Assembly: GCF_000425945.1 (NCBI RefSeq)
Contig: NZ_AUEK01000007.1
Span: forward strand, 62,001 to 126,000
Length of the DNA: 64,000 nucleotides
Source of the DNA: Candidatus Solirubrobacter pratensis
Lineage (GTDB): Bacteria; Actinomycetota; Thermoleophilia; Solirubrobacterales; Solirubrobacteraceae
Direction: 5' to 3'
The translations under genes and the position numbers were made by a program. Shown in pieces: positions 1-8,072 of this stretch. Within the stretch, counting starts at the first letter, position 1, and the number at the start of each line of letters is the position of its first letter. The notes under the pieces are model-generated. The model made no database searches. It worked only from the letters and a program-made list of their open reading frames with translations, and was not told where the DNA came from.

Positions 1-289
1 ACTGCGAAATGGACAGACGGTGATGCTCTCTGGAAGGCTGCAGGGCGGGAGACTCCCACCTGGCGGCAAGCTCGTTACGTTGCAGGCACGGACGTCGCGG
101 GGATGGCGGACGTTCGGTACCGCGCGGGCGCGCGCGGGCACCTCAGAATGGAGATATCGATACCGCTTCACCGACACAACTTCGACGGCGCGCTACGCAT
201 TTCGCGTCGTCGTGCCGGTGGACTCGGGATACCCCTATATCGAGGGCTTCTCGCGAGTCACGTATGTCCGAGTTCGGGGAAGCGGCTGA
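1..289 (+). CDS. C-terminal end of a surface/secreted-type protein (partial)
   Basis: The reading frame is open from base 2, so the gene begins before the window; about 95 C-terminal residues are visible. They contain a glycine- and arginine-rich beta-sandwich-like stretch with a 'LSGRL..G..LP' turn, 'GWRTFGTA' and an aromatic 'YRYRF...YAFRV' strand, ending VRVRGSG. This pattern is typical of repeated Ig-like or regulatory-like domains at the ends of large exported actinobacterial proteins, where successive strands describe a scaled, rough or smooth 'GRL' repeat. No membrane anchor or sortase motif follows. Catalytic function cannot be inferred from this tail. A TAG-ending GC-rich gap separates it from the convergent genes downstream. 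Confidence 0.6.
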   Translation, partial: LRNGQTVMLSGRLQGGRLPPGGKLVTLQARTSRGWRTFGTARARAGTSEWRYRYRFTDTTSTARYAFRVVVPVDSGYPYIEGFSRVTYVRVRGSG

Positions 290-442
290 TCTACGAGGCC
301 GTCGACGTGTAGTCCGACCCCCGCTCGAGGACGGGAAGTCGGTGCTCGAGCGCCGTGACGGGCGGAAGCCTCCGAATGCGACCGCGAGGAGGACGATGAT
401 CGCCACGGGCGCCACGAAGGCGACGATGAAGATCGTGGGCAT
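143..442 (-). CDS. Possible small single-span membrane protein (doubtful)
   Basis: A frame starting at the ATG complementary to 440-442 encodes about 99 residues. The first 25 (MPTIFIVAFVAPVAIIVLLA) form a convincing transmembrane helix followed by a basic tail rich in R and S. It would follow the 453-779 gene on the same strand by only 10 nt, which fits an operon. Against it, the C-terminal half lies antisense to the conserved end of the gene at 1-289, an unusually long convergent overlap, and that half looks like shadow sequence. It may be a genuine small membrane protein, a truncated one, or chance. Confidence 0.25.
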   Translation of the reverse strand: MPTIFIVAFVAPVAIIVLLAVAFGGFRPSRRSSTDFPSSSGGRTTRRRPRRSAASPNSDIRDSREALDIGVSRVHRHDDAKCVARRRSCVGEAVSISPF

Positions 443-452
443 GAGCGGATGA

Positions 453-779
453 TCACCCGCCGAGGCGCCTTCGCCACCGGCCGCCGGTGCGGCGGAGGTT
501 GGTCTCGATCGCGCCGAACGCTCCACGGTGCTCCGGGAGCGCGGCGGCTTCGGCGGCGGTGATGGTCAGCGTGACGCGGCGCTCGGCGATGCGGGCGACC
601 TCGGGCGCGTCGACGAAGCGCAGGCCGTCCGGCGCGCGGATGACGATGCCGTCGAAGATGTGCTCGCGCGCGTTGTCGAGCACGCGATGGACGGTGCCGA
701 TCTCGGTCCCGTCGGAGGACACGACCGGGACGCCGCGCGGGAGCGCCTGGTAGCCGATCTGGTGGCCCTCGTCCTCCAT
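453..779 (-). CDS. Small conserved protein, PRC-barrel/DUF2171-like
   Basis: The 108-residue product has a central motif 'V.SSDGTEIGTVHRVLDN' followed by 'IFDGIVIRAPDGLRFVDAPEVARI', which resembles PRC-barrel-type small beta proteins that set a surface or RNA-binding property (family assignment by eye). No signal peptide or membrane segment is present, so it is probably cytoplasmic. The C-terminus is strongly basic (RRTGGRWRRRLGG). The start is the ATG read from 779; a TAGTCT hexamer lies 6 nt upstream and its TAG is the stop codon of the preceding gene (789-1061), suggesting a leaderless transcript as well as cotranscription. Function unknown. Confidence 0.7.
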   Translation of the reverse strand: MEDEGHQIGYQALPRGVPVVSSDGTEIGTVHRVLDNAREHIFDGIVIRAPDGLRFVDAPEVARIAERRVTLTITAAEAAALPEHRGAFGAIETNLRRTGGRWRRRLGG

Positions 780-785
780 GGGACC

Positions 786-791
786 AGACTA
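786..791 (-). promoter_or_regulatory. TAGTCT -10-like element for the 453-779 gene
   Basis: Reading the minus strand, TAGTCT is followed by 6 nt and the ATG at 779. The first three bases are the stop codon of the upstream gene. This fits the actinobacterial TANNNT -10 element of leaderless mRNAs. No clear -35 is seen. Confidence 0.45.
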
Positions 792-1061
792 GGCGGCGGG
801 GCGGCCGGCACGACGCCAGACCTCGACCACCTCGCGCACCGACGCGATGCGGTAGGAGACGCGCGAGTCGAGCGGGCGCAGCGCGAGCTCGAAGCGGCCG
901 GTCTCCAGCTGCTGCAGCTCGGTGACCAGCGCGTGGAAGCGGCGGCCCTTCTTGTCGACCAGCACGATGTCGCCGGCGCCGATGCCCTTCGACGTCGTGC
1001 GCCGCGTCGGCGCGGCGGTCTGCGGGACCTCGATCAGCGAGGCCTGGGCGTCGGACGGCAT
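789..1061 (-). CDS. Conserved hypothetical small protein
   Basis: The 90-residue product contains 'GIGAGDIVLVDKKGRRFHALVTEL' followed by 'RFELALRPLDSRVSYRIASVREVVEVWRR'. It looks like a small beta-barrel domain but I do not recognise the family with certainty. I chose the ATG at 1061 rather than the GTG at 1070 because a TAGCGT hexamer at 1069-1074 (read on the minus strand) lies exactly 7 nt before this ATG and overlaps the GTG. The TAG of that hexamer is also the stop codon of menD, so the gene follows menD directly. No membrane segment or signal peptide. Confidence 0.7.
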   Translation of the reverse strand: MPSDAQASLIEVPQTAAPTRRTTSKGIGAGDIVLVDKKGRRFHALVTELQQLETGRFELALRPLDSRVSYRIASVREVVEVWRRAGRPAA

Positions 1062-1068
1062 GCGCCGC

Positions 1069-1074
1069 ACGCTA
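1069..1074 (-). promoter_or_regulatory. TAGCGT -10-like element overlapping the menD stop codon
   Basis: On the minus strand TAGCGT begins with the TAG stop codon of menD and is followed by 7 nt and the ATG at 1061. Same arrangement as at 786-791, 11222-11227 and 53985-53990. Confidence 0.45.
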
Positions 1075-2793
1075 TGCAGCGTCCCGGACGGACTCCCATA
1101 CGCGCCGGTGCAGCTCGACGTTCTCGCCGCGGTCCGTGCGAACGCACACGATCGTCGATCGGCCGGACGCCAGCGCGCGGCCGAGGGCGGCGCGGAAGGC
1201 CTCCACGTCCTGCGCCCGCTCCCACCCGAGCCCGTAGAGCGCGGCGGCGTGCGAGAAGTCCAGGCCGTGGGGGGTCGCGACGTGCGGCTCGAACTCGGCG
1301 CCGGCGCCGGAGGCGACCGGCAGGAAGTTGAAGATCCCGCCGCCGTCGTTGTCGATCAGCACGATCACGAGCCGCAGTCCGAGCCGCGAGGCGGCGAGCA
1401 GCCCCCCGATGTCGTGCGCCAACGCGACGTCGCCGGTGAGCAGCACGACCGGCCCGCGCGAGGCCAGCGCGGCGCCGAACGCGGTGGAGACCGTCCCGTC
1501 GATCCCGTTCGCGCCGCGGTTGGAGAGCACCCGGAACGGCTCAGGACGAGCCGGGAAGAACGTCTCGACGTCGCGGATCGGCATCGAGGACGCGACCACG
1601 AGCGTCGCCTGCGGCGGCAGCAGCGAGCCGAGCTCCGCCGCCACGCGCGGCTCGCTGAGCCCGGCCGGCCCGACGACCGAGGCGATCGCGCCGGCGGCCG
1701 CGCGGTCGGCCTGCCGCCAGTCGTCGAGCCACGACGAGAGCCGGCGCGTGACGCGCTTGCCGAGGACCTCCAGCAGCTCGCCCGGATCGGCGGCGATCAC
1801 GGTGCCGACGACGCCGGACGGGTCCTGCCACGCGCCCTCGGGATCGATCGCGAGCTGGAGCGCGTCGGTCGCGCCCGCCAGCCACCCGCGCAGCGGCTTG
1901 GACGTCGGCAGGTCACCCACCCGCAGCACCAACTCGGGCGCGTGCGACGCCGCCCAGCCCTCGTCGCGCAGCAGCGCGTCGTAGTGCGCGATCGCCGCCG
2001 GGCCGCGCCGGGCGCCCGAGAGCGGATCGGCCAGCAGCGGCACCTTCGCGCGCTCGGCGAAGTCGGCGAGCGCGGCGCCGAGCGCCGGGTCGCGCTCGGA
2101 GCGGCCGGCCACGATCACCGTAGCGACGCGCGAGCGCAGCTCCTCCTCGAGCCCCGACACGGCGGTGTCCGGCAGCACCAGCCGCGGCCGCGGCCGCGTC
2201 ACCCACGGCCGTCCGCCGGTGCGCCCCGGCGCGATGTCCTCCGGCGGCATCTCGCCGTCCGGCAGAAGCGGCTCGCGCAGCGCGAAGTTCAGGTGCACCG
2301 GTCCGGGGCGGCCGTCGACCGCCGTCCAGAACGCCCGGCATGCGAGCTGGCGCAGCCAGCGCACGCGCGCCGGCGAAGCCGGATGGTCGTCGACGTCGAA
2401 GAACCACTTCGCCGCGCTGCCATACAGCGCGAGCTGGTCGATCGTCTGCCCGGCGCCGACCTCGCGCAGCTCGGGCGGCCGGTCCGCGGTCAGCACCAGC
2501 AGCGGGACGCGCGCTTCGTGCGCCTCGATCACCGCCGGGGCGTAGTTCGCCGCGGCGGTGCCGGACGTGCAGGCGAGGACGGCGGGTACGCCCGTCGCCT
2601 TGGCGAGGCCGAGCGCGAAGAAGGAGGCGGAGCGCTCGTCCACGTGGGAGGTCGAGCGCAGCGGGGACCGCGCGAGCGACAACACGATGGGCGTCGAGCG
2701 CGAGCCGGGGGAGGTGCAGGCATCGCGCACGCCGCAGCGGAAGAGCTCGTCGACGAAGGCGCGCAGGCCGAGATAGCTGTCGGTTCCAGGCAT
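1072..2793 (-). CDS. menD: SEPHCHC synthase MenD
   Basis: MenD condenses 2-oxoglutarate (after decarboxylation on thiamine diphosphate) with isochorismate to give SEPHCHC, the first committed menaquinone step. The 573-residue length is normal. The N-terminal domain has 'CTSPGSRSTPIVLSLA' and 'DERSASFFALGLAKATG' with the ThDP-activating glutamate region, a central transhydrogenase-like domain, and the C-terminal ThDP/Mg site 'GDVALAHDIGGL' and 'IDNDGGGIFNFLP'. The frame stays open upstream to 3273, but that extension is antisense to menH, so I use the ATG at 2793. menH starts 12 nt away on the other strand, so both promoters must lie in or next to the coding ends. Confidence 0.95.
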   Translation of the reverse strand: MPGTDSYLGLRAFVDELFRCGVRDACTSPGSRSTPIVLSLARSPLRSTSHVDERSASFFALGLAKATGVPAVLACTSGTAAANYAPAVIEAHEARVPLLVLTADRPPELREVGAGQTIDQLALYGSAAKWFFDVDDHPASPARVRWLRQLACRAFWTAVDGRPGPVHLNFALREPLLPDGEMPPEDIAPGRTGGRPWVTRPRPRLVLPDTAVSGLEEELRSRVATVIVAGRSERDPALGAALADFAERAKVPLLADPLSGARRGPAAIAHYDALLRDEGWAASHAPELVLRVGDLPTSKPLRGWLAGATDALQLAIDPEGAWQDPSGVVGTVIAADPGELLEVLGKRVTRRLSSWLDDWRQADRAAAGAIASVVGPAGLSEPRVAAELGSLLPPQATLVVASSMPIRDVETFFPARPEPFRVLSNRGANGIDGTVSTAFGAALASRGPVVLLTGDVALAHDIGGLLAASRLGLRLVIVLIDNDGGGIFNFLPVASGAGAEFEPHVATPHGLDFSHAAALYGLGWERAQDVEAFRAALGRALASGRSTIVCVRTDRGENVELHRRVWESVRDAA

Positions 2794-2805
2794 GATTGAA
2801 GGGCA

Positions 2806-3552
2806 ATGACCCCGGATCTCGTCCTTCTGCACGGCTTCACGCAGACCCGCCAGAGCTGGCGGCGGACGGTCCAGGCGCTGGGAGGACGCTATCGCGCGCT
2901 GGTGCCGGACCTCCCTGGCCACGGCCAGGCGGCCCTGCGCACGGCGAGCTTCGACGCCGTGACCGCCTACGTGCGCGCCCTCGCACCATCGCGCTTCACG
3001 CTGGCCGGCTACTCGATGGGTGGGCGCATCGCCCTCAACGCCGCGTTCGCGCTGGAGCCTGAGCGGCTGATCCTGCTCGGCGCCACCCCGGGCCTCGCCG
3101 ACCCGAAGGAGCGCGCGACCCGCAAGGCCGCCGACGACGCCCTCGCCGACCGCGTCGAGGCGATCGGCATCGAGGCGTTCGCGGCCGAGTGGGCGGCGCA
3201 GCCGCTGTTCGCGGGCCAGCCGGAGCGCGTCAGGGCGGCCGCCAACGCCGACCGCCTGCGCAACACGTCCCACGGCCTCGCCGCCGCGCTGCGAGGGCTC
3301 GGGACCGGGGTGATGGAGCCGCTCTGGGAGCGGCTGCCGGACCTGCGGACCCCGGTCACGCTGATCGTGGGCGAGCGCGACGAGAAGTTCCGCGCGATCG
3401 CCGAGCGCATGCGGGAGCGGCTACCGCATGCCGATCTGGTCGTCGTGCCCGGGACCGGGCACGCCGCCCATCTGGAGTCGCCTGAACTGGTCGCCCAGGC
3501 GATCTACCAGTCGGGGCTGCCCTCCTCGTCCGATTCGGCGTACTCGCCGTAG
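2806..3552 (+). CDS. menH: SHCHC synthase MenH (alpha/beta hydrolase fold)
   Basis: MenH eliminates pyruvate from SEPHCHC to form SHCHC, the step after MenD, in the cytoplasm. The 248-residue protein has the oxyanion-hole segment 'LLHGFTQTRQSW', the nucleophile elbow 'GYSMGGR' near residue 67, the acid region 'VGERDEKF' near residue 190 and the catalytic histidine in 'GTGHAAHLE' near residue 222. The R after GYSMGG is typical of MenH rather than of other hydrolases. It is divergent from menD with only 12 nt between starts; a GAAGGG ribosome binding site sits 5 nt before the ATG. The 3' end overlaps the convergent gene 3504-3773 by 49 nt. Confidence 0.9.
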   Translation: MTPDLVLLHGFTQTRQSWRRTVQALGGRYRALVPDLPGHGQAALRTASFDAVTAYVRALAPSRFTLAGYSMGGRIALNAAFALEPERLILLGATPGLADPKERATRKAADDALADRVEAIGIEAFAAEWAAQPLFAGQPERVRAAANADRLRNTSHGLAAALRGLGTGVMEPLWERLPDLRTPVTLIVGERDEKFRAIAERMRERLPHADLVVVPGTGHAAHLESPELVAQAIYQSGLPSSSDSAYSP

Positions 3553-3773
3553 TTGAAATCGTCGTCCTCGTCGAGGTCGTCGTCGACCTCGTCGAAGGAC
3601 GCGGCGTCGTGCAGGATGGGGTCGGTGCCGTGCTGATCGCCGTGCTCGGCGTGCTCGATCAGGTCCGCTTCCGCGAGGTCGAAGCCTTCGGACTCGCCCT
3701 CGCCGGACTCGATCAAGGGCGCGAGCGCGGGATCGACCGGATCGTCAGGGGATTCGGGCCATTCGGGTGCCAT
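3504..3773 (-). CDS. Small acidic hypothetical protein
   Basis: The 89-residue product is very acidic, with an ordered middle 'GFDLAEADLIEHAEHGDQHGT' and a disordered Asp/Glu tail (DDDLDEDDDF). Proteins with this 'AE..LI.HA.HGD' core are, as far as I recall, widespread uncharacterised small proteins of actinobacteria. Start is the ATG at 3773; a TAGCCT hexamer at 3781-3786 (minus strand) lies 7 nt upstream, right after the stop of the permease gene, suggesting its own leaderless promoter. Its end overlaps menH by 49 nt in convergent orientation. No catalytic motif is evident. Confidence 0.65.
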   Translation of the reverse strand: MAPEWPESPDDPVDPALAPLIESGEGESEGFDLAEADLIEHAEHGDQHGTDPILHDAASFDEVDDDLDEDDDFNYGEYAESDEEGSPDW

Positions 3774-3788
3774 GTGGCCAAGGCTAGA

Positions 3789-5360
3789 TCACGGGGCAAG
3801 TGGGGCACCTTCCGCGGTCAGCGACGGATCCGCGAGCTTGACCTGCGCGATCTGGGACCTCGTCTTCGCGCCCGCCACGTAGAACGCCAGGCCGATCACG
3901 ATCAGCACCGCGAGCGGCAGGAACTGCGACAGCTCGTACGATCCGCGCTGACCCGCCCAGCCGTCCGGCAGCGAGTCGTCGGGGTTGCTCGTGCCGAAGC
4001 CCGGATACAGGAGCGCGACCGTCGCCAGCGCTGACCACAGGGTGCAGAGCACACCGGCCAGCCAGACGCCGGCCGTCCCGCCCGGGACGCGATACGGCCG
4101 CGGCACGTGCGGGTGCGAGTAGCGCAGCTTGATCACGGCGGGGAACACGACCAGATAGGAGATCGTGGTCGTCGAGATGGCGAGGCCGAGCACGGCGGTG
4201 AAGTACTTGTTCGCGTCGCCGGTCGTCAGCTGATAGGCGAGCACCATCACGATCGTCGAGAACACGCCGGAGAGCAGGTTCACGACGACCGGCGTGCCCC
4301 AGCGGGCGGAGAAGTAGCCGAACGAGCGCGGCGCCGCGCCGTCGAAGCCCGCGACCGCCTGCGAGCGATCGGCGCCCATGATCCACGTCGTCCCGCTCGA
4401 CAGCAGCGCAAGGATGAAACCGATCGCGGCGAGGTCGCCGAGGATCTTGCCGGCGCCCGTGAGCACCGCGCCGTCCTTGGTCACATGCCCGCCATAGACG
4501 GTGAAGACGGTCTTCATCGCGTCGATGAACCCGCCCAGGCTGGTGATCCGCGAGGCCGGCAGCACGAGCAGGATCGCGAGGATCGGCACGCCGTAGAGCA
4601 GCACCGCGCCGACCGCCGAGCGCAGCACGGTGAACGGGACGTCGCGCCGCGGGTCCTTCATCTCGTCGCCCGCCGCGTTGGGCAACTCGAAGCCGACGTA
4701 GTTGAAGAACAGCACCGGGACCGCCGCGATGAACACCGTCCAGGTCGGGCTGAAGTCGCCCGCGCTCACGCCGTGGACGCCGTTCGATGCCGCGTAGACG
4801 ATCACCGACAGCGAGAAGAACGCCAGCACGACGACGCGGACGATCGCGCCGATCGTGGGGATCCACTTGCCGATCGAGAACGAGAGGATCGCCGCCCACA
4901 CGGCGAACCAGATGAACAACAGCGCGAAGACGTACTTCCATGCGCCGTTGAGCGGCGTGAAGAACGTGCCGAACGTCGTGGCGGCGGTGATCGTCAGCGT
5001 CCCGCCGAGCCAGATCGGGTTCGAGAGCCAATAGAGGACCGACTGGATCGCCGCGGTGAAGCGCCCGAACGCGAGCTTGACCCAGATGTACGAACCGCCC
5101 TCCTCCGTGAACGTCGAACCGAGCTCCGCGGTCAGCAGCGCGTACGGGACGAAGAAGACGAGGGCCAGGAACGCGAGCCAGGTGAAGCCCTGGGCGCCCT
5201 GCGCTGCGACCGATCCGAGCGTGTCGAGCCCGACCAGCGTGCAGATGAGGAAGAACAGCATGTCGAAGCGACCGAAGTGCTTCTTGAGCTTCGCCTTCTC
5301 CTCGAGGGCGGCGGCGGTGGTGGTCTCGACGAACTCGTCGTCGTACGTGGCAGCGGCCAT
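3789..5360 (-). CDS. APC superfamily amino-acid permease
   Basis: The 523-residue protein is an integral membrane transporter of the amino acid-polyamine-organocation superfamily, probably importing an amino acid or amine by proton symport. It has about 12 to 14 hydrophobic segments, the TM1 signature 'CTLVGLDTLGSVAAQGAQGFTW' region near residues 40-60, and 'ELPNAAGDEMKDPRRDVP' in the TM6-TM7 region near residue 230, which is characteristic of the family. An N-terminal cytoplasmic stretch of about 30 residues precedes TM1. Substrate cannot be assigned. A perfect CTCGTA-N8-TACGAG inverted repeat lies directly before the start, so a dedicated regulator is likely. It separates menC from menH/menD. 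Confidence 0.85.
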   Translation of the reverse strand: MAAATYDDEFVETTTAAALEEKAKLKKHFGRFDMLFFLICTLVGLDTLGSVAAQGAQGFTWLAFLALVFFVPYALLTAELGSTFTEEGGSYIWVKLAFGRFTAAIQSVLYWLSNPIWLGGTLTITAATTFGTFFTPLNGAWKYVFALLFIWFAVWAAILSFSIGKWIPTIGAIVRVVVLAFFSLSVIVYAASNGVHGVSAGDFSPTWTVFIAAVPVLFFNYVGFELPNAAGDEMKDPRRDVPFTVLRSAVGAVLLYGVPILAILLVLPASRITSLGGFIDAMKTVFTVYGGHVTKDGAVLTGAGKILGDLAAIGFILALLSSGTTWIMGADRSQAVAGFDGAAPRSFGYFSARWGTPVVVNLLSGVFSTIVMVLAYQLTTGDANKYFTAVLGLAISTTTISYLVVFPAVIKLRYSHPHVPRPYRVPGGTAGVWLAGVLCTLWSALATVALLYPGFGTSNPDDSLPDGWAGQRGSYELSQFLPLAVLIVIGLAFYVAGAKTRSQIAQVKLADPSLTAEGAPLAP

Positions 5361-5361
5361 C

Positions 5362-5381
5362 CTCGTAACATTGCGTACGAG
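5362..5381. promoter_or_regulatory. Inverted repeat CTCGTA-N8-TACGAG, candidate operator of the permease
   Basis: A perfect 6-bp inverted repeat with an 8-bp spacer occupies positions 1-21 upstream of the permease ATG (minus strand start 5360) and precedes the end of menC. Its position and symmetry fit a dimeric repressor site; no regulator gene is adjacent. Confidence 0.4.
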
Positions 5382-5390
5382 ACATGATTG

Positions 5391-6326
5391 CTACATGAGA
5401 ACGATCCGCCCTTCACGCACCGGCAACGTGCCGGTCGCGAGACCGCAGTGGCGCGTGACCTTCAACCCGGCGGCGGCGTGGAGGCCGGCGCGGAGGCCCA
5501 GCGGGCCGTCGTAGGTCGAGGCGAGGTAGACGTCGGAGCCCGCTGCGCGAGCCGCCTGCGCGTCTTCGAGGACGCCGGTGATGCCGCCGCGGGTGATCTT
5601 CAGGCAGACGGCGTCGGCGGCGCCCGATCCCGGCGCGTGCGTCTCGTCCATCGCGATCGGGACCGGCGACTCGCCGCGGACCTCGCGCAGCGCCTCGACG
5701 CCGTGGACCGGCTCCTCGCACAGCTCGACGCCGATCGGCGCGAGCGCGCGCAGGTTGGCGAGCGCCTCGTTCGGCGTCGTCCACGCTCCGTTCGCGTCGA
5801 CGCGGATCGTGATCCCCGGCGCGGCGGCGCGGACGGCGGCGACGCGGCCGCCGTCGTCGCCGATCCCGACCTTGACCTTCACGCACGTGAAGCCCGCCCG
5901 CGCCGCGGTGGCGGCCGCGGCGGCGGCGCCGGTCCGGTCCTCGGCGCCGATCGTCGCGTTGACCGGCACCGCGTCGAGCGCGTCGGGTGCGATCAGCTTC
6001 GCGATCGGGGTGCGCTCGAGGCGCGCGCGGCGATCCCACAGCGCGAGGTCGATCGCCGCGAGCGCCTGCGGCAGGTCCCGCTCGCTCCTGCACGCGGCGA
6101 GCAGCTTTTCGGGAGGGGCGTCGATCAGCGCGTAGGCGTCGAGCGCGGCGCGCACGGCGGCGAGCGGAACGCCGTCGTAGGGCTCCAGCGGCGCCGCCTC
6201 GCCCTCGCCCCAGTCGCCCGGGCCGAAGCGCAGCGTGACGTGCAGCGTCTCGCGCTCGAGCAGCGTGCCCCAGGCCGTGCGCAGGGGGGTCCGCAGACGG
6301 TGCTTGACCGTGCGGACCGTCAGCAT
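5391..6326 (-). CDS. menC: o-succinylbenzoate synthase MenC
   Basis: MenC dehydrates SHCHC to o-succinylbenzoate. The 311-residue protein is an enolase-superfamily barrel: catalytic lysine pair in 'CVKVKVG' near residue 151, metal ligands in 'RVDANGAW', 'LCEEPVHG' and 'AMDETHA', and the second lysine in 'CLKITRGG' near residue 247. An N-terminal capping domain is present. Start is the ATG at 6326, whose A is the last base of the menA TGA stop (TGATG), so menB, menA and menC are translationally coupled. The protein ends VLM just before the stop at 5391. Confidence 0.92.
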   Translation of the reverse strand: MLTVRTVKHRLRTPLRTAWGTLLERETLHVTLRFGPGDWGEGEAAPLEPYDGVPLAAVRAALDAYALIDAPPEKLLAACRSERDLPQALAAIDLALWDRRARLERTPIAKLIAPDALDAVPVNATIGAEDRTGAAAAAATAARAGFTCVKVKVGIGDDGGRVAAVRAAAPGITIRVDANGAWTTPNEALANLRALAPIGVELCEEPVHGVEALREVRGESPVPIAMDETHAPGSGAADAVCLKITRGGITGVLEDAQAARAAGSDVYLASTYDGPLGLRAGLHAAAGLKVTRHCGLATGTLPVREGRIVLM

Positions 6327-7213
6327 CAGCTCGCCAGCAGCCCGGCCGCGAGCAGCACGCAGAACACGAGTTGCAGCATCCCGGTCCGCGCGAGCGCGCC
6401 GTTCAGCGACGGCCCGTCGACCTTGTTGCGCACGACCCGCACGACCGGCGCGGCCAGCGGCAGGGCGAGCCACGGCAGCAGCAGCCACGCGGAGAGGCCG
6501 GTTCCGCCCGCCAGCCACGCGACCGGCGCCATCAGGAACGCGACGTAGACGACGATCCCGTAGCCCGTCCTCGCGCGGGCCCGGCCGAGCCGGACCGCGA
6601 GCGTCTTCTTGCCCGCCCGCCGGTCGGTCTCGAGGTCGCGCACGTTGTTGACCATCAGGATCGCGACGGCGAGCAGCCCGACCGGCACCGCCAGCACGAA
6701 CGACTCCCATGTCAGCTCCTCGCGCTGCGCGAAGTACGTGCCGGTGACGGCGACGACGCCGAAGAACAGGAACACGAACACCTCGCCGAGGCCCTCGTAG
6801 CCGTAGGGCCGCGGCCCGCCGGTGTAGAGCACGCCGGCGAGGATCGAGGCGGCGCCGACGAGCAGCAGCTGCCAGCCCGCGGTGACGACCAGATAGACGC
6901 CCACGAGCACGGCGAGGCCGAACGCGACGTAGGTCGCGATCAGGACCTGCTTGGGCGGCACGAGGCCGCCGGCCGTGACACGCACGGGGCCGAGGCGGTC
7001 CTCGGTGTCGGCGCCGCGGCGGGCGTCGGAGTAGTCGTTGGAGAGGTTCGCGCCGATCTGGATCAGCAGCGCACCGAGCAGCGTCGCGATGAAGGTCAGG
7101 ATCTTGAACGTGCCGAGCGTGCCGGCAAGCGCCGTGCCGACGAGCACCGGCGCCACCGCCGCGGGCAGCGTCCGTGGCCGCGCGGCCATCAACCAGATGT
7201 GGAGCGGACTCAA
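6326..7213 (-). CDS. menA: 1,4-dihydroxy-2-naphthoate polyprenyltransferase MenA
   Basis: MenA attaches the polyprenyl tail to DHNA in the cytoplasmic membrane to give demethylmenaquinone. About nine hydrophobic helices are visible. The two Asp-rich UbiA-family motifs are '[15 protein letters not shown]' near residue 57 and '[16 protein letters not shown]' near residue 190. I chose the TTG at 7213, which overlaps the menB TGA (TTGA) and gives [17 protein letters not shown], because family members carry a Trp-containing lead before 'ARPRTLP'. An ATG at 7189, 8 codons later, is the alternative. Confidence 0.9.
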   Translation of the reverse strand: MSPLHIWLMAARPRTLPAAVAPVLVGTALAGTLGTFKILTFIATLLGALLIQIGANLSNDYSDARRGADTEDRLGPVRVTAGGLVPPKQVLIATYVAFGLAVLVGVYLVVTAGWQLLLVGAASILAGVLYTGGPRPYGYEGLGEVFVFLFFGVVAVTGTYFAQREELTWESFVLAVPVGLLAVAILMVNNVRDLETDRRAGKKTLAVRLGRARARTGYGIVVYVAFLMAPVAWLAGGTGLSAWLLLPWLALPLAAPVVRVVRNKVDGPSLNGALARTGMLQLVFCVLLAAGLLAS

Positions 7214-8043
7214 GGGCGCTTCGGGAACTTGGCGAACTCGGGCTTGCGCTTGGCCTTGTAGGCCTCGCGGCCCTCCTTGGCCTCGTCGCTGGCGTAGAAG
7301 AGCAGGTTGGCGTCGTGTGCCAGCTGCTGGATCCCGCCCAGGCCGTCCTCCTCGGCGTGGAAGCTGGCCTTCAGCAGCCGCAGCGCGAACGGCGAGAGCT
7401 CGAGCATCTCGCTGCACCACTGGACGGTCTCCGCCTCGAGCCGATCAAGCGGCACGACGGTGTTCACCAGCCCCATGTCGAGCGCCTGCTGCGCGTCGTA
7501 CTGGCGGCACAGGAACCAGATCTCCTTGGCCTTCTTGGGCCCGACGAGGCGGGACAGGAGGCTGGCGCCGTAGCCGCCGTCGAAGGAGCCGACGCGAGGC
7601 CCCGTCTGGCCGAAGCGCGCGTTGTCGGCCGCGATCGTGAGGTCGCAGACGAGGTGCAGGACGTGACCGCCGCCGATCGCGTAGCCCGCGACCATCGCCA
7701 CCACGGGCTTGGGCAGGCGCCGGATCTGGACGTGCAGGTCGGTCACGTGGAAGCGGCCGACGCTCTGGCCGCCGGGCACGTAGCCCGTGTCGCCGCGCAC
7801 GCGCTGGTCGCCGCCCGAGCAGAACGCCAGCGGGCCCTCGCCGGTGAGGATGATCACGCCGACCTCGGTGTCCTCGCGCGCGGTCTCCAGCGCATGCGAG
7901 ATCTCGATCAGGGTCTCGGGCCGGAACGCGTTGCGGACCTCGGGGCGGTTGATCGTGATCTTGGCGATGCCCGGGGTGGGCGCCCCCGACAGCTCATAGC
8001 GGATGTCGGTGTAGTCGCCGGCTGAGGTCCATTCGGTGGCCAT
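7210..8043 (-). CDS. menB: 1,4-dihydroxy-2-naphthoyl-CoA synthase MenB
   Basis: MenB cyclises o-succinylbenzoyl-CoA to DHNA-CoA. It is a 277-residue crotonase-fold enzyme with '[15 protein letters not shown]' (oxyanion hole and flexible loop), '[17 protein letters not shown]', and the MenB-specific '[17 protein letters not shown]' containing the catalytic Asp. Start is the ATG at 8043; the open frame extends another 34 codons upstream but those residues are Arg-rich shadow sequence over menE. It heads the menB-menA-menC operon and is divergent from menE, with a shared promoter region of 29 nt. Confidence 0.95.
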   Translation of the reverse strand: MATEWTSAGDYTDIRYELSGAPTPGIAKITINRPEVRNAFRPETLIEISHALETAREDTEVGVIILTGEGPLAFCSGGDQRVRGDTGYVPGGQSVGRFHVTDLHVQIRRLPKPVVAMVAGYAIGGGHVLHLVCDLTIAADNARFGQTGPRVGSFDGGYGASLLSRLVGPKKAKEIWFLCRQYDAQQALDMGLVNTVVPLDRLEAETVQWCSEMLELSPFALRLLKASFHAEEDGLGGIQQLAHDANLLFYASDEAKEGREAYKAKRKPEFAKFPKRP

Positions 8044-8054
8044 AGCGGGTGCTG

Positions 8055-8064
8055 AGACTAGCCT
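8055..8064. promoter_or_regulatory. Overlapping divergent -10 elements of menB and menE
   Basis: The sequence AGACTAGCCT contains TAGCCT on the plus strand (8059-8064), 8 nt before the menE GTG at 8073, and TAGTCT on the minus strand (8055-8060), 11 nt before the menB ATG. The two share the palindromic CTAG, so polymerase can probably occupy only one at a time. No convincing -35 for either. Confidence 0.5.
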
Positions 8065-8072
8065 GCCGGGGT

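Noticed and set aside
922..2799. 625-codon plus-strand frame over menD
   Set aside because: Composition is Arg/Gln/Ala-rich and repetitive, as expected opposite a high-GC gene; no domain and the reverse strand is clearly menD.
2794..3273. N-terminal extension of the menD frame by 160 codons
   Set aside because: It is antisense to the well-conserved menH gene and Arg-rich without domain similarity; MenD is full length from the ATG at 2793.
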